DNA from: an uncultured Bacteroidales bacterium
GTDB taxonomy: Bacteria > Bacteroidota > Bacteroidia > Bacteroidales > Bacteroidaceae
Reading direction: 5' to 3'
Assembly (NCBI GenBank): GCA_902772585.1
Contig: CACYBB010000033.1
Location: 1 to 33,436 of the forward strand
DNA: 33,436 nt
Below are positions 15,480-24,438 of this stretch, piece after piece. The notes below the pieces were generated by a model that saw only the letters and a program-made list of their open reading frames with translations, made no database searches and was not told the origin of the DNA. The first letter of the stretch is position 1. Each line of letters opens with the position of its first letter. A program made the position numbers and the translations under genes.

Positions 15480-15511
15480 CAAAGGTAGACAAAATATTCC
15501 GAACCACCAAA
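15480..15511 (-). promoter_or_regulatory. Promoter of the acyl-CoA ligase-prfB operon
   Basis: On the minus strand, TTTG (15511-15508), a 20-bp spacer, then TACCTTTG (15487-15480). This is a full match to the Bacteroidota consensus. The -33 box lies inside the loop of the terminator hairpin at 15491-15529. Confidence 0.8.
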
Positions 15512-15529
15512 GGCAGCTCGGAATATTTT
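15491..15529 (-). terminator. Hairpin after the mannitol-dehydrogenase-family gene, overlapping the next promoter
   Basis: AAAATATTCCGA (15491-15502) and TCGGAATATTTT (15518-15529) are perfect 12-bp arms around a 15-nt loop. On the minus strand it lies 18 nt after the dehydrogenase stop and the 3' arm ends in TTTT, as in a weak intrinsic terminator. It could equally be a regulator site for the acyl-CoA ligase promoter. Confidence 0.6.
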
Positions 15530-15547
15530 ATATCAAACATCCACTGC

Positions 15548-17134
15548 TTAACGTGCAGCAACATATTTATGCAGTGTCTGGCGCACGGCACCTTTCCCTG
15601 CGAAAAGCTCCTTGACCATTCCCTCTATCTGTGCTCCGAAGCCTGCTTCATAGAGGTCGAGACCAAAGACATCCTTGCGTGAATACAGTTTTCGTAGCGG
15701 ACTCCAATCTTGATCTGCCTTGCCAATTTCCAACGGTGCGACAATAGCTTGCAGCTCTGCCAACATTGGATCTGGAGAGGGCTCGAAAGCAGTAAGGTCA
15801 TCCTTAAGGCCTTTCAAATAGCGAGCATAGCCAGCCAATGTCAACGGAATCAGAACAAGATTACTCTTATCCAAACCACGAGCAATATACTTTTTCAGTG
15901 TCTCACCAAAGCGAATAGGAAGTTTCTGTGACGTATCCATTGCAATGCGCTGTGGGGCATCTGGCATGAAGGGGTTGGGCAGGCGACGATTGATGACAGC
16001 ACCGATGAATTCGTAAGGATTCAGCACACCAGGATCGGTAACAACAGGCATCGCCTCCATATAACCTATCTTCTGGATGAAAGCGCGCAAGTCTTCATCT
16101 TGCATCTCGGCAGAAATAAGCGTATAGTCCAACATACAACCATAGATAGACATGGCTGTATGCAAGGGGTTCAGACACGTCGTCACCTTCATCGTCTCAA
16201 CCTGGTCAACAGTCTCTCTGGTAGTGTACAGTGCTCCACCCAAATCCAATGGTGGACGACCATTGGTGTAGTTGTCTTCGATAACCAGATACTGTACTTC
16301 CTCAGCATTCACAAAGGGAGCAGTAAAAGTATGTTTCTCCGTTTCAATATAGTCATTATCGTCGAATCCATCGGCAGCAAGTATCTCTTTGACTTTCTGG
16401 TGAGGACGTGGCGTAATCTTGTCAATCATCGACCAAGGGAAAGTAATCTTCGACTCGTCTTTCAAATAGTCGAGGAAGGCTGCAGGCACAAGACCGTCCT
16501 GAACCCAACGTTCAGCATAGGCAAAGACGCCAGCTTTTACTTTATCACCATTATGAGAGCAATTGTCCATCGACTGTACTGTCAGTGGCAACTGACCTGC
16601 TTGCCAACGCTCATAGAGCAGTGCACAGACTTTACCCATAGCAAACATAGGTTTCATGCCACGTGCCAAATCTGCCTCATTGAAAGTATAGCCTTTTTCC
16701 GTGATGGTAAACGAAATCATCTGCAACGAAGGATTGCGGAAAATCTCCACCAGTCGATTCCAGTCAGCAAACTGTGGGTCGGCCTTGAGGGCTTCCGTCA
16801 CACTGGCAATAACCTTCTTCTCAATAGTACCTGTAGACTGCAGGCTAACCAGCAGTGAGAGGTTATCGTAGGGAGCATAGGCCTTGTCGACAACTTCAAA
16901 ATCGAAGGTTTCAGCGACAATAACACCACGGTCATAACGTCCCGTGTTGAGTGCATCATTAAGGATTGCCGCAGGAAAAGCACGGAAAATATTACCGCCA
17001 CCGAAGTGTACCCATGTCGGCTCCTTGGCCGTCTTTTCACGAACTTTCTGGATGTCATACTTAGGAAGCAGGTATCCCTTCGCTTCCCACTCGGCAGCAT
17101 TAAACTGGCTGCTCAGAATGTCTGTTAGTCTCAT
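15548..17134 (-). CDS. Mannitol-dehydrogenase-family oxidoreductase (polyol-specific long-chain dehydrogenase)
   Basis: A 528-residue NAD(P)-dependent oxidoreductase of the MtlD/UxuB/UxaB superfamily, which interconverts ketoses or ketoacids and their polyols (for example fructuronate to mannonate or tagaturonate to altronate). The start is set at ATG 17134 (MRLTDILSS). A reading from 17197 would begin upstream of the promoter element. N-terminal cofactor motif HFGGGNIFRAF (43-53), middle motif SMDNCSHNGD (188-197), and the active-site segment K316...N322..H325 (MKVTTCLNPLH). The K-to-N distance is one residue longer than in the classic KxxxxNxxH pattern, marking a separate subgroup. A tagaturonate or fructuronate reductase would fit the L-galactose operon at 0.9-3.7 kb, but the substrate is not proven by sequence. 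Confidence 0.85.
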   Translation of the reverse strand: MRLTDILSSQFNAAEWEAKGYLLPKYDIQKVREKTAKEPTWVHFGGGNIFRAFPAAILNDALNTGRYDRGVIVAETFDFEVVDKAYAPYDNLSLLVSLQSTGTIEKKVIASVTEALKADPQFADWNRLVEIFRNPSLQMISFTITEKGYTFNEADLARGMKPMFAMGKVCALLYERWQAGQLPLTVQSMDNCSHNGDKVKAGVFAYAERWVQDGLVPAAFLDYLKDESKITFPWSMIDKITPRPHQKVKEILAADGFDDNDYIETEKHTFTAPFVNAEEVQYLVIEDNYTNGRPPLDLGGALYTTRETVDQVETMKVTTCLNPLHTAMSIYGCMLDYTLISAEMQDEDLRAFIQKIGYMEAMPVVTDPGVLNPYEFIGAVINRRLPNPFMPDAPQRIAMDTSQKLPIRFGETLKKYIARGLDKSNLVLIPLTLAGYARYLKGLKDDLTAFEPSPDPMLAELQAIVAPLEIGKADQDWSPLRKLYSRKDVFGLDLYEAGFGAQIEGMVKELFAGKGAVRQTLHKYVAAR

Positions 17135-17166
17135 ACGCTTTAAATAGTTGTTTTCTAAACTTTGTG

Positions 17167-17174
17167 CAAAGATA
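17167..17174 (-). promoter_or_regulatory. Promoter -7 element of the mannitol-dehydrogenase-family gene
   Basis: The minus strand reads TATCTTTG. It lies 32 bp upstream of the chosen start at 17134 and downstream of the longer alternative start at 17197, which supports the shorter protein. No -33 box is clear. Confidence 0.6.
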
Positions 17175-17238
17175 CAACTTTTTTCATTATCTTCCATCTT
17201 TTTTTCTCCAAAAAGAAGGATAATTGTACAAAAACGAT

Positions 17239-17246
17239 TATCTTTG
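17239..17246 (+). promoter_or_regulatory. Promoter -7 element of the ArgE-type gene, very close to its start codon
   Basis: TATCTTTG ends only 4 bp before the first ATG (17251). Because this element is centred about 7 bp before transcription start, the message would be leaderless or nearly so. No -33 TTTG is present at normal spacing. Confidence 0.6.
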
Positions 17247-17250
17247 CAAC

Positions 17251-18315
17251 ATGATGGAAATAAAGAAGTATTCTAACGATGCTGTTGAACTGCTAAAGGC
17301 ACTTATCTCAACGCCATCGATTAGCAGAGACGAGAAAGCTGCCAGTGATGTTTTTGTCCATTTCATCGAGGAATGGGGGCTACCGTATCAACGTATTGGT
17401 AATAACATACTGATATGTGAACAACTGGATGCTGAAAAACCCACCGTACTACTCAATGCGCATATTGATACCGTAAAGCCCGTCAGCAGTTGGACACGTG
17501 ACCCTTTTACGCCAATCATTGAAGGTGACCGACTCTATGGACTAGGGAGTAACGACTGCGGTGGCGGTTTGGTCAGCCTGCTGCAAGCCTATCGTTGTCT
17601 ACGCAACAGCGCCACGCAGTACAATCTTGTTTATCTTGCCTCCTGCGAAGAGGAAGTAAGTGGTCAGAACGGGTTTTCTTTGGCCTTGCCCCATCTACCT
17701 AAAATTGATGTTGCCATTGTCGGCGAACCCACAGGCATGCAACCCGCTATTGCCGAGAAAGGATTGATGGTTATTGACGGTGTGGCTCGTGGTAAGAGCG
17801 GTCATGCCGCCCGTAACGAGGGAGTCAATGCCATTTATGAAGCCTTGGATGATCTGATATGGTTGCGCGATCACCAATTCCGAAAGAAAAGCCTACTGTT
17901 AGGAGCCACCAAGATGACAGTGACTATGCTGAATAGCGGTACTCAGCATAATGTAGTACCAGACGAGTGTCGTTTCGTCATTGACGTACGCCCCAACGAA
18001 TTCTATCAAAACGAGTACTTGTTCAACTTCCTACAAAAACACATGAAGAAATGTGAGTTGACAGCACGCTCGTTCCGTCTGTCCTCATCACATATTCCTG
18101 TAGGGCACCCTCTGGTGCAGCGTTGCATCAAGATGGGTATGGTACCTTTTGGTTCCCCAACCCTTAGCGACCAAGCGCTGATGCCATTCCCTTCATTCAA
18201 GTTGGGTCCTGGCGACAGTGCACGTAGTCATAGTGCCGATGAATTCATCGGTATCAGCGAGATTGAACAAGCAATAGAAACGTATGTCAGCGTCCTAACC
18301 AGTTCTCAGGATTGA
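17251..18315 (+). CDS. argE: M20-family ArgE-type deacylase (acetylornithine deacetylase / N-succinylcitrulline desuccinylase)
   Basis: A 354-residue M20 metalloenzyme from ATG 17251 (17254 is equally possible). The reading from 17224 is rejected because it starts upstream of the promoter element. Zinc ligands and catalytic residues: H71 and D73 (NAHIDT), D102 (GSNDCGGG), the acidic cluster E133-E135 (CEEE), E159 (VGEPTG) and H327 (RSHSADEF). The dimerisation domain lies at about 170-280. Bacteroidales make arginine through N-succinylated intermediates, so the physiological substrate is probably N-succinyl-L-citrulline and not N-acetylornithine. That is family knowledge and cannot be read from this sequence. 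Its last 29 bp overlap the end of the convergent EnvC-like gene. Confidence 0.85.
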   Translation: MMEIKKYSNDAVELLKALISTPSISRDEKAASDVFVHFIEEWGLPYQRIGNNILICEQLDAEKPTVLLNAHIDTVKPVSSWTRDPFTPIIEGDRLYGLGSNDCGGGLVSLLQAYRCLRNSATQYNLVYLASCEEEVSGQNGFSLALPHLPKIDVAIVGEPTGMQPAIAEKGLMVIDGVARGKSGHAARNEGVNAIYEALDDLIWLRDHQFRKKSLLLGATKMTVTMLNSGTQHNVVPDECRFVIDVRPNEFYQNEYLFNFLQKHMKKCELTARSFRLSSSHIPVGHPLVQRCIKMGMVPFGSPTLSDQALMPFPSFKLGPGDSARSHSADEFIGISEIEQAIETYVSVLTSSQD

Positions 18316-19759
18316 GCTTAGCGGTCTCTTTACGTAGCTGAAACTGCAGGATATTGTCATTACCTACCCGACCTAAGGCCTGACGAGTGCTAACGCGCTG
18401 GCCACGGTGCACATTGACACTCGCTAGATTACAATAGACGGAGATGTAACTGCCATGACGCACCATAACGACCATCGTACCACCAAAGCTGAACACGCCA
18501 CTCACTTCACCATCGAAGATGCTGCGAGCCTGTGCACCGTTTTCACCCTTGATATTTATTCCTTTGTTGTCAAGCGTCACATTGTGCAGACCCTCTACGT
18601 TATACTGTCCGAAATGACTGACGATACGATAGGCTCCTGTAATAGGCATCGGTAAACGACCGCGATTGCTCTCAAAGTTTCCACTGATGCGAGTATCTTC
18701 CGAAGGTGCTATCATTGGCATACTCTCAGCCTTGCGTTGGGCAGCAACACGTTTTTCCTCAGCCTCACGCACTCGACGCTCAGCCTCCTCACGAGCCTTC
18801 TTGTCCTTGGCAGCCATTGCCTCAGCACGCGCCTTCTCCTCACGAGCTTTAGCCTCTGCAAGTTCGCGCTCACGGGCTGCCGCTTCCGCACGACGACGCG
18901 CCTCAGCTTCTGCACGTGCCTTCTGACGAGCCACTTCTTCAGCTATCAAGCGGTCAATCTGAGCATTCAGTGCCGCATCCTTTTTCTTCTGTTGTGCAAT
19001 AATGCTTTGAATGGTCTTCTGCTCCTTCTGAAGCGTCTTTACCACATTTTGCTGCTCAGTCTGCTTGCCTTCCAAAGCCACACGCTCACGTTCACCCTTG
19101 GCAAGCAATTGTGCCTTATGCTCCTTGGCAAGGTTGATCTCCTGGAACTTAGCATTGACCTCCTCCTGCTGAGCCTTGACCTCATCACCTTGAACATGTT
19201 GGTAGGCCGCATATTCGCGCATAAAGCGCAGACGACGATACATCTGTGTCAGGTTGTCAGCACTGAATATAAACATCATCTGACTCTGTGACGAGCGGTT
19301 ACGATGCATATAGCGCATTGATTTGACATACTTCTCTTTACAGTCTGCCAGCATCTTCTGCAACTGCTCGAGTTGCAAACTCAACTGTTCAATTTCCTCA
19401 TCCAAGTTGTTGATGTCGTGACGGATGGTATCGATGGTACGACGCTTACCCGCTATCTCCGTGTTCAACATCATCAAGTTCTGCAGACGTTTTTTTACAT
19501 CCTGCTGAGTATTAGCCAAACGACGCTCCTGCTCCTTAATCTGTTGTTGAATCTGCTTTCGCTGTTTCTCTAAAGCCTGAACTGTAGTAGGTCGTTTGGC
19601 AGACTTGCTCGCTTGACCTGCACGACTGTTCTTATTGGATTTATTCGTCTTTTTTGTCACCACAGTCTTCTTAGCCGCAGGCTTACGTCGTTGTTGAGCC
19701 TGTGGAGCAAGGGCAAAGCCCAGGAAGAGTAAGAGAAGTATTCCTATTCGCTGCTTCAT
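18287..19759 (-). CDS. EnvC-like murein hydrolase activator (degenerate M23/LytM domain)
   Basis: A 490-residue exported coiled-coil protein. A signal peptide (MKQRIGILLLLFLGFALAPQ) is followed by a basic Lys-rich linker, long coiled coils (about 55-265), and an Ala/Arg/Glu-rich helical stretch (about 268-345). The C-terminal LytM domain (about 370-490) lacks the zinc ligands: the usual HxxxD region reads NKGINIKG, the Y.HL motif reads YCNL, and HLHFEI reads ILQFQLRK. It should therefore not cut peptidoglycan itself but activate amidases, as EnvC does in E. coli. It is the last gene of the dut-TPR-DUF4292 operon, 9 bp after DUF4292, and overlaps the convergent argE by 29 bp. Confidence 0.88.
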   Translation of the reverse strand: MKQRIGILLLLFLGFALAPQAQQRRKPAAKKTVVTKKTNKSNKNSRAGQASKSAKRPTTVQALEKQRKQIQQQIKEQERRLANTQQDVKKRLQNLMMLNTEIAGKRRTIDTIRHDINNLDEEIEQLSLQLEQLQKMLADCKEKYVKSMRYMHRNRSSQSQMMFIFSADNLTQMYRRLRFMREYAAYQHVQGDEVKAQQEEVNAKFQEINLAKEHKAQLLAKGERERVALEGKQTEQQNVVKTLQKEQKTIQSIIAQQKKKDAALNAQIDRLIAEEVARQKARAEAEARRRAEAAARERELAEAKAREEKARAEAMAAKDKKAREEAERRVREAEEKRVAAQRKAESMPMIAPSEDTRISGNFESNRGRLPMPITGAYRIVSHFGQYNVEGLHNVTLDNKGINIKGENGAQARSIFDGEVSGVFSFGGTMVVMVRHGSYISVYCNLASVNVHRGQRVSTRQALGRVGNDNILQFQLRKETAKLNPENWLGR

Positions 19760-19768
19760 CGCGTAGAT

Positions 19769-20659
19769 TTAGAGTGACATAAAGCGACGCAAGATATCGT
19801 CGACTGGCATCTGACGGTATTTTCCTGAAAGGACAGTACGTGGTTCCCAGTCTTCATCATTACCCATATAGTTGAGTATCATTTCCAATTTCACCTCCTT
19901 CTCAGGTGTACTGAAATTGACTTTATGATGCATAGGGAATACCTTACGATTGTTAACCTTGAAGTCATCATAATCCCAGTTCAACTGATAAGCACCACGG
20001 ACATAGTCATTATAACCCACATTGGCCATCTTGATACGCGCCGTTTCCTGATCGGCCAACCAGCGATACGACAGTTTGTCATTCTCAAACGAGATGATAA
20101 CATCATTATCAACACCTGCGGCAGCCGTAAACCTCTTTAAGTTACGGTCTGTCAGGCGCATTTTACCAGGCTGGAAGAGCTCATTCCAGAACAAGGCCTG
20201 CAACATATAAAAGTCAACACCACTATGACGGAAGAATTCCAACTGGGCATAGGGGACCTTCAAGTACTGCTTATTGATACGGTCAACTATCAGCACATAC
20301 TCTTGTGTAAACTCCAAGCGTCCTGCCTCAACGAAACCAAAGGCCATCAACTGTAAGCGGATGACATCATCGCGTTTCATCTTCAGGTTACCCGTTAGCG
20401 TCATCTGACGACTGCCCACTTCTACGGAAAACTTAACTTTCGACGTAACGAAATGTGTCGTCTGAGCGTTGTCAGCCACCTTTTGCAGGAATTCATCCTT
20501 CTGCAGAGAATCAGCGATAACTGTTTTCTTTCCCGCATCCGATGATGCTTCTTGTAACTTGCCTGACTTACTGTTCAAGCCCTTACTACTGCCGCATGCC
20601 ACCAACAACGTAGCAGCAACGACCAGTGTAGTCATCTTCCAATAACGTAGTGCTTTCAT
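19769..20659 (-). CDS. DUF4292 family lipoprotein
   Basis: A 296-residue lipoprotein with signal sequence and lipobox LVACGSS (lipidated cysteine at residue 22). Behind a Ser/Lys-rich linker the sequence is rich in beta strands (VTSKVKFSVEVGSRQMTLTGNLKMKRDDVIRLQLM), a pattern resembling LolA/LolB-type lipoprotein carriers, with which DUF4292 is often compared. It is periplasm-facing. The start overlaps the TPR gene stop (ATGA at 20659-20656), and EnvC follows 9 bp downstream. The operon suggests a role in envelope assembly. A lipoprotein-sorting function is a guess. Confidence 0.85.
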   Translation of the reverse strand: MKALRYWKMTTLVVAATLLVACGSSKGLNSKSGKLQEASSDAGKKTVIADSLQKDEFLQKVADNAQTTHFVTSKVKFSVEVGSRQMTLTGNLKMKRDDVIRLQLMAFGFVEAGRLEFTQEYVLIVDRINKQYLKVPYAQLEFFRHSGVDFYMLQALFWNELFQPGKMRLTDRNLKRFTAAAGVDNDVIISFENDKLSYRWLADQETARIKMANVGYNDYVRGAYQLNWDYDDFKVNNRKVFPMHHKVNFSTPEKEVKLEMILNYMGNDEDWEPRTVLSGKYRQMPVDDILRRFMSL

Positions 20660-22383
20660 TCTTTGACGTATTTTTTTTGTTTTATCTTCCTAATTAGTAT
20701 TTGTTGGCGGTCATCCTTAATCTCTGACTCCTCCGATGCCCGCTCCAATGCTTCTTTCCAAAATTCGATGGCCCGATCCTTCTCACCAACATGATAATAG
20801 ATATCTCCAGCATGCTCCAGCAAGACTGCTGATGTATCACTATCGTTCTCCAATGTGAGGTCAATATATTTACGAGCCTCTTCATAACGCTTCTGCATGA
20901 AAAGAATCCATGCATAAGTATCCAAATAGGTGGCATTCTTCGGCTCAGCCTTGATGGTGCGGAACGACATTCGCTCAGCCTCATCCAAACGAATGCCCTT
21001 CTCGCTAAGATAATAAGCATAGTTGTTGAGACAGCCGATATTATCATCTTTCCATACCAGACAGGAATCATAGGCAGCAAAGGCTTCTTGTTCCATACCT
21101 TTCTGATGCATGATATCACCCAACACAGCGTAGAAATCACTGACAATGGAAGGGTCGCTATCGCTATTGATGACACCAATACCATTTTGGAAGGCATTGA
21201 GAGCATCGTCCAACTGTCCTTTCTGGTAATAGGCTATACCTTGATAATAATAAAATGCCATTTCATCAGGGTTATACTGACGGGCATCACGGCACAATTC
21301 AATAACGCGGTCGCGATTTTCAGCCTGCCAAGCATAGCTGACCAGTTGCAGACGAGCAGCAGCATGGTCTGGCGACATCTCCAACACCTTTTCCAGCACC
21401 AAACGGATGCTGTCATTAGGCATCTTCTTCATATTCATATATGATGCGCAGAACAAGGCCAGATCACTGTCAGCCTGCTGACTGTCAAGCAGTCGATGGA
21501 AGAGCTGCAGCACACGAGTGGAATCACCACCATGTTGCTCACTCTCACCAATAACCTGACGCATTAGCGCCACACGGTCATCTGTCGTGGCATTTTTATT
21601 AAAAAGCACACGCTCTATCATATTGTTAACATTCAACGTGTCCTTCTGGTCATTATAGTAGGCCAACAATGCCATTTGTGCATTACGGTTCTGAGGTTCT
21701 TCCTTCAGCACCTTGTCATAGATAGCGACAGCCCTTTTCTTCTGTCCGTTGATATACAGCGTGTTAGCATATAGACAACGGTAATTGTTGTCGTTGGGAT
21801 ATTGGTCGGCCAACGTCTTCATCTCAGCAATAGCCGCTTTCTTGTCACCTTTCTGCGAGTAGAGGTTGCTCTTAGCATATGACAGTCGCTCACTCTTTCC
21901 TTCGATGGTTTCTAAGCGTGTCAGGGTACGGATAGCATTATCGTAGTCACCTTGCTGTTCATAGAGTTGAACGAGGAAACCGATAATGTCATCACGCATA
22001 CGGTTTTTCTCACTGAGACGTTCCAGTGTGGCTGTAGCTTCAGGGTATTTCCCCTGACTCAGATAATGATTTGCCAGTGTTTCCAAGTATGTCTCATTAT
22101 CTGGTTCCAGTTCTGCAGCCTTCTGTGAATAGCTCAATGCTGTATCTTTCTGTTTCAGGGCCAGATAATAGCGTGACAAATAATAATAGGCCTCTGAGCG
22201 CGTGGAGTCTATCTCCAGACAATGACGAAACAAATCAAAAGCCGCATCGTTATTACCCTTCTGCTGCTGACATATAGCATCAAGAAAGAAGGCGTCATAG
22301 CGACGACTTTTGTCTGCATCTTGTGCATAGGCCTGTATCGCCATCATGCACAGCAGTAATAATATGTTTACTGCCTTCCTCAT
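20656..22383 (-). CDS. Exported tetratricopeptide-repeat protein
   Basis: A 575-residue protein with a signal peptide ([20 protein letters not shown]) and then TPR units along nearly its whole length, such as [40 protein letters not shown], and near the end [20 protein letters not shown] followed by [23 protein letters not shown] arrays are scaffolds for protein interaction; no enzymatic motif is seen. It is probably periplasmic or anchored through partners. The stop overlaps the DUF4292 start and the start overlaps the dut stop, both as ATGA, so the three are co-translated. The same gene order with an EnvC-like protein is common in Bacteroidota. Confidence 0.9.
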   Translation of the reverse strand: MRKAVNILLLLCMMAIQAYAQDADKSRRYDAFFLDAICQQQKGNNDAAFDLFRHCLEIDSTRSEAYYYLSRYYLALKQKDTALSYSQKAAELEPDNETYLETLANHYLSQGKYPEATATLERLSEKNRMRDDIIGFLVQLYEQQGDYDNAIRTLTRLETIEGKSERLSYAKSNLYSQKGDKKAAIAEMKTLADQYPNDNNYRCLYANTLYINGQKKRAVAIYDKVLKEEPQNRNAQMALLAYYNDQKDTLNVNNMIERVLFNKNATTDDRVALMRQVIGESEQHGGDSTRVLQLFHRLLDSQQADSDLALFCASYMNMKKMPNDSIRLVLEKVLEMSPDHAAARLQLVSYAWQAENRDRVIELCRDARQYNPDEMAFYYYQGIAYYQKGQLDDALNAFQNGIGVINSDSDPSIVSDFYAVLGDIMHQKGMEQEAFAAYDSCLVWKDDNIGCLNNYAYYLSEKGIRLDEAERMSFRTIKAEPKNATYLDTYAWILFMQKRYEEARKYIDLTLENDSDTSAVLLEHAGDIYYHVGEKDRAIEFWKEALERASEESEIKDDRQQILIRKIKQKKYVKE

Positions 22384-22817
22384 TTAACTCCCGTATGTCC
22401 GTAGCCACCTGTGCCACGCTCGGTCTCGTCAAGCTCCTCGACAACCACAAAGTCACCCTGCTCATGACGGGCAATGACCATCTGAGCAATACGTTCACCA
22501 TCGTTGACGACAAAGTCCTCTTGTGACAGGTTAATCAGCACCACACCAATCTCACCACGATAGTCGGCATCGATGGTTCCAGGCGTATTCAGCACCGTCA
22601 GTCCATGTTTTAGAGCCAAACCACTGCGAGGGCGTACCTGTGCCTCATATCCCTCGGGCAATGCGATGTGCAGGCCCGTTGGAATCAGTCGGCGCTCTAA
22701 GGGGCGCAACGTGATGGGTTCGTCCAAATTGGCGCGCAAATCCATACCAGCACTCTGTGGCGTAGCATATGCAGGCAACTGTTGGTGCCCACGGTTTACA
22801 ACCTTGATTTTAATCAT
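22380..22817 (-). CDS. dut: Deoxyuridine 5'-triphosphate nucleotidohydrolase (dUTPase)
   Basis: Hydrolyses dUTP to dUMP and pyrophosphate, keeping uracil out of DNA and feeding dTMP synthesis. The 145-residue length is typical of the trimeric enzyme. The five conserved motifs are visible: AGMDLRA (23-29), PRSGLA (63-68), [14 protein letters not shown] (77-90, with D83 and D85), the GERIAQMVI strand, and the C-terminal [10 protein letters not shown] (134-143), where the usual Phe of the GGFGSTG arm is Tyr and the Ser is His. It is the first gene of the dut-TPR-DUF4292-envC operon. Confidence 0.96.
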   Translation of the reverse strand: MIKIKVVNRGHQQLPAYATPQSAGMDLRANLDEPITLRPLERRLIPTGLHIALPEGYEAQVRPRSGLALKHGLTVLNTPGTIDADYRGEIGVVLINLSQEDFVVNDGERIAQMVIARHEQGDFVVVEELDETERGTGGYGHTGVK

Positions 22818-22846
22818 TGCGAAACGTTTCTATTATAAATAATGTG

Positions 22847-22854
22847 CAAAAGTA
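22847..22854 (-). promoter_or_regulatory. dut operon promoter, -7 element
   Basis: The minus strand reads TACTTTTG, a match to TAnnTTTG, 29 bp upstream of the dut start. No clear -33 box at normal spacing. Confidence 0.6.
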
Positions 22855-22918
22855 GTCATTTCTCTTCAAATATCCATCATTTTCTCTAGAAAATGTCGCT
22901 TTTTTGCATAAAAAGCTG

Positions 22919-22926
22919 TAATTTTG
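22919..22926 (+). promoter_or_regulatory. pepD promoter, -7 element
   Basis: TAATTTTG matches TAnnTTTG and lies 35 bp upstream of the pepD ATG. No clear -33 box at normal spacing. Confidence 0.55.
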
Positions 22927-22961
22927 CACCAAAGATTATCAAATTATAATAACTAAAAGAG

Positions 22962-24395
22962 ATGAATCCTACTACAGACCGCGTATTCCAGATATTCAAG
23001 GAACTAAACCAGATACCCCGTCCGTCACACCACGAAGAACGTGTGGCAGACTATCTTTGTCAGTTTGCAGAACGGCTGCATCTGTCATACAAGCGTGATG
23101 CAGAGAACTGCGTTGTCATCAGCAAGCCTGCAACTCCAGGTCACGAAGATGCAGAACCTATTGTACTACTGAACCATATGGATATGGTATGTGTAGGGAT
23201 GAGTGACCCATTGACAACACCTATCGATGCCTATGTGGAAAACGGATGGATGAAGGCCCGTGGAACCTCACTGGGCGCTGACAATGGCATTGGATTGTCG
23301 ATGGCACTGGCAGTACTCGAGAATAATGATATCGTGCACGGACCTATGGAAGTCATCACCACGACCAACGAAGAGGATGGCATGTCAGGAGCCTCCCAGT
23401 TGAGCAAGGACTTCCTGAAAGGACGCAAAGTCATCAATCTCGACTCGGAGGATTACGACACCATCACCACTGGCGCAGCAGGAGCCTGTCTGCAGTTCCA
23501 CCGCATCCCCATAGAGCGGAAGCCTGCTCCTGGCGGCAAGCGTCGTTGGTACAATATCCGCTTCGAGGGCGGACTGGGTGGTCACTCTGGTGTCGACATC
23601 AACAAAGGGCGTTGCAGCGCGGTAGTTCCTGCATGGGCCATCTTAGCTGCCATATACAACGAATACCCCTTTGATGTAGCATCCATAAAGATCGGTGAGG
23701 CTAATGCTTCCATCGCCTCTTCAGCCGAGATTGTTTTGTGCATTCCTTCTGGTGAAGGTGCTGAGTTCGTGAAACAACAAGAGGCGATGATGAACGAATG
23801 GTTACATGATGAATATGGTGCCAGCGACCCCAACATCCACTGTGTCATTACCAAGTGTGAACGTCAGGATACCGTTATCAACGACGAGGCTTTCGAAGCC
23901 ATGATGACTTGTCTGGAACAGATTCCACAGGGTGTAGTAAAAATGAGCGACACAATGAAAGATACAGTAGAGACCTCCAACAACGTAGGGCGCATCCTGA
24001 CAGAGGATGACTGTATCTTCATTTCTACCCATACCCGCAGTTTCATCGACAGCGAGATGGAAGCATTAAGTCAAGACATCAAGATTATCTTTGCAGCCCA
24101 TGGTGCTAAAAGCGAACTGGTGATGTCGGCACCAGCATGGCAGGAAGACCAGCATTCTCCATTCCTACGTATGACTTCCGACACTTTCCAAGACGTGCTG
24201 GGTTGGCGTCCACGCATGGTAGCCATGCACTTTGTGCTGGAGGCAGGTTTCTTTGTCGAACACTATCCTGGCATTCAGATGGCCAGCATTGGCCCACGTA
24301 TTGTGGAGCCACACTCCACCAGTGAACGTGTGGAACTATCCACCATTGAAGACATCTGGCGCGTACTCATCGAGTTACTAAAACGCCTTGCCTGA
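22962..24395 (+). CDS. pepD: Aminoacyl-histidine dipeptidase (M20C family, PepD)
   Basis: A 477-residue cytosolic Xaa-His dipeptidase. The N-terminus IFKELNQIPRPSHHEERVADYL is a PepD/PepV signature. Two-zinc site residues: H72 and D74 (NHMDMV), D107 (GADNGIG), E137/E138 (TNEEDG), the D161-E163 segment (LDSED) and H451 (EPHSTSERV). The lid/dimerisation domain lies between. It acts on small peptides taken up by the cell. The SLC13 transporter gene starts 43 bp downstream on the same strand and may be co-transcribed. Confidence 0.95.
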   Translation: MNPTTDRVFQIFKELNQIPRPSHHEERVADYLCQFAERLHLSYKRDAENCVVISKPATPGHEDAEPIVLLNHMDMVCVGMSDPLTTPIDAYVENGWMKARGTSLGADNGIGLSMALAVLENNDIVHGPMEVITTTNEEDGMSGASQLSKDFLKGRKVINLDSEDYDTITTGAAGACLQFHRIPIERKPAPGGKRRWYNIRFEGGLGGHSGVDINKGRCSAVVPAWAILAAIYNEYPFDVASIKIGEANASIASSAEIVLCIPSGEGAEFVKQQEAMMNEWLHDEYGASDPNIHCVITKCERQDTVINDEAFEAMMTCLEQIPQGVVKMSDTMKDTVETSNNVGRILTEDDCIFISTHTRSFIDSEMEALSQDIKIIFAAHGAKSELVMSAPAWQEDQHSPFLRMTSDTFQDVLGWRPRMVAMHFVLEAGFFVEHYPGIQMASIGPRIVEPHSTSERVELSTIEDIWRVLIELLKRLA

Positions 24396-24438
24396 TATAA
24401 CCACAAGTATTTAATTCCAACAAAACAAGAAGCAATAA

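Noticed and set aside
16100-16858. 252-residue open frame on the plus strand
   Set aside because: Antisense shadow of the mannitol-dehydrogenase-family gene, His/Leu-rich without domain features.
18737-19291. 184-residue Leu/Ser-rich frame that could look like a membrane protein
   Set aside because: Its hydrophobic character comes from reading the complement of the Glu/Lys/Arg-rich coiled-coil codons of the EnvC-like gene.
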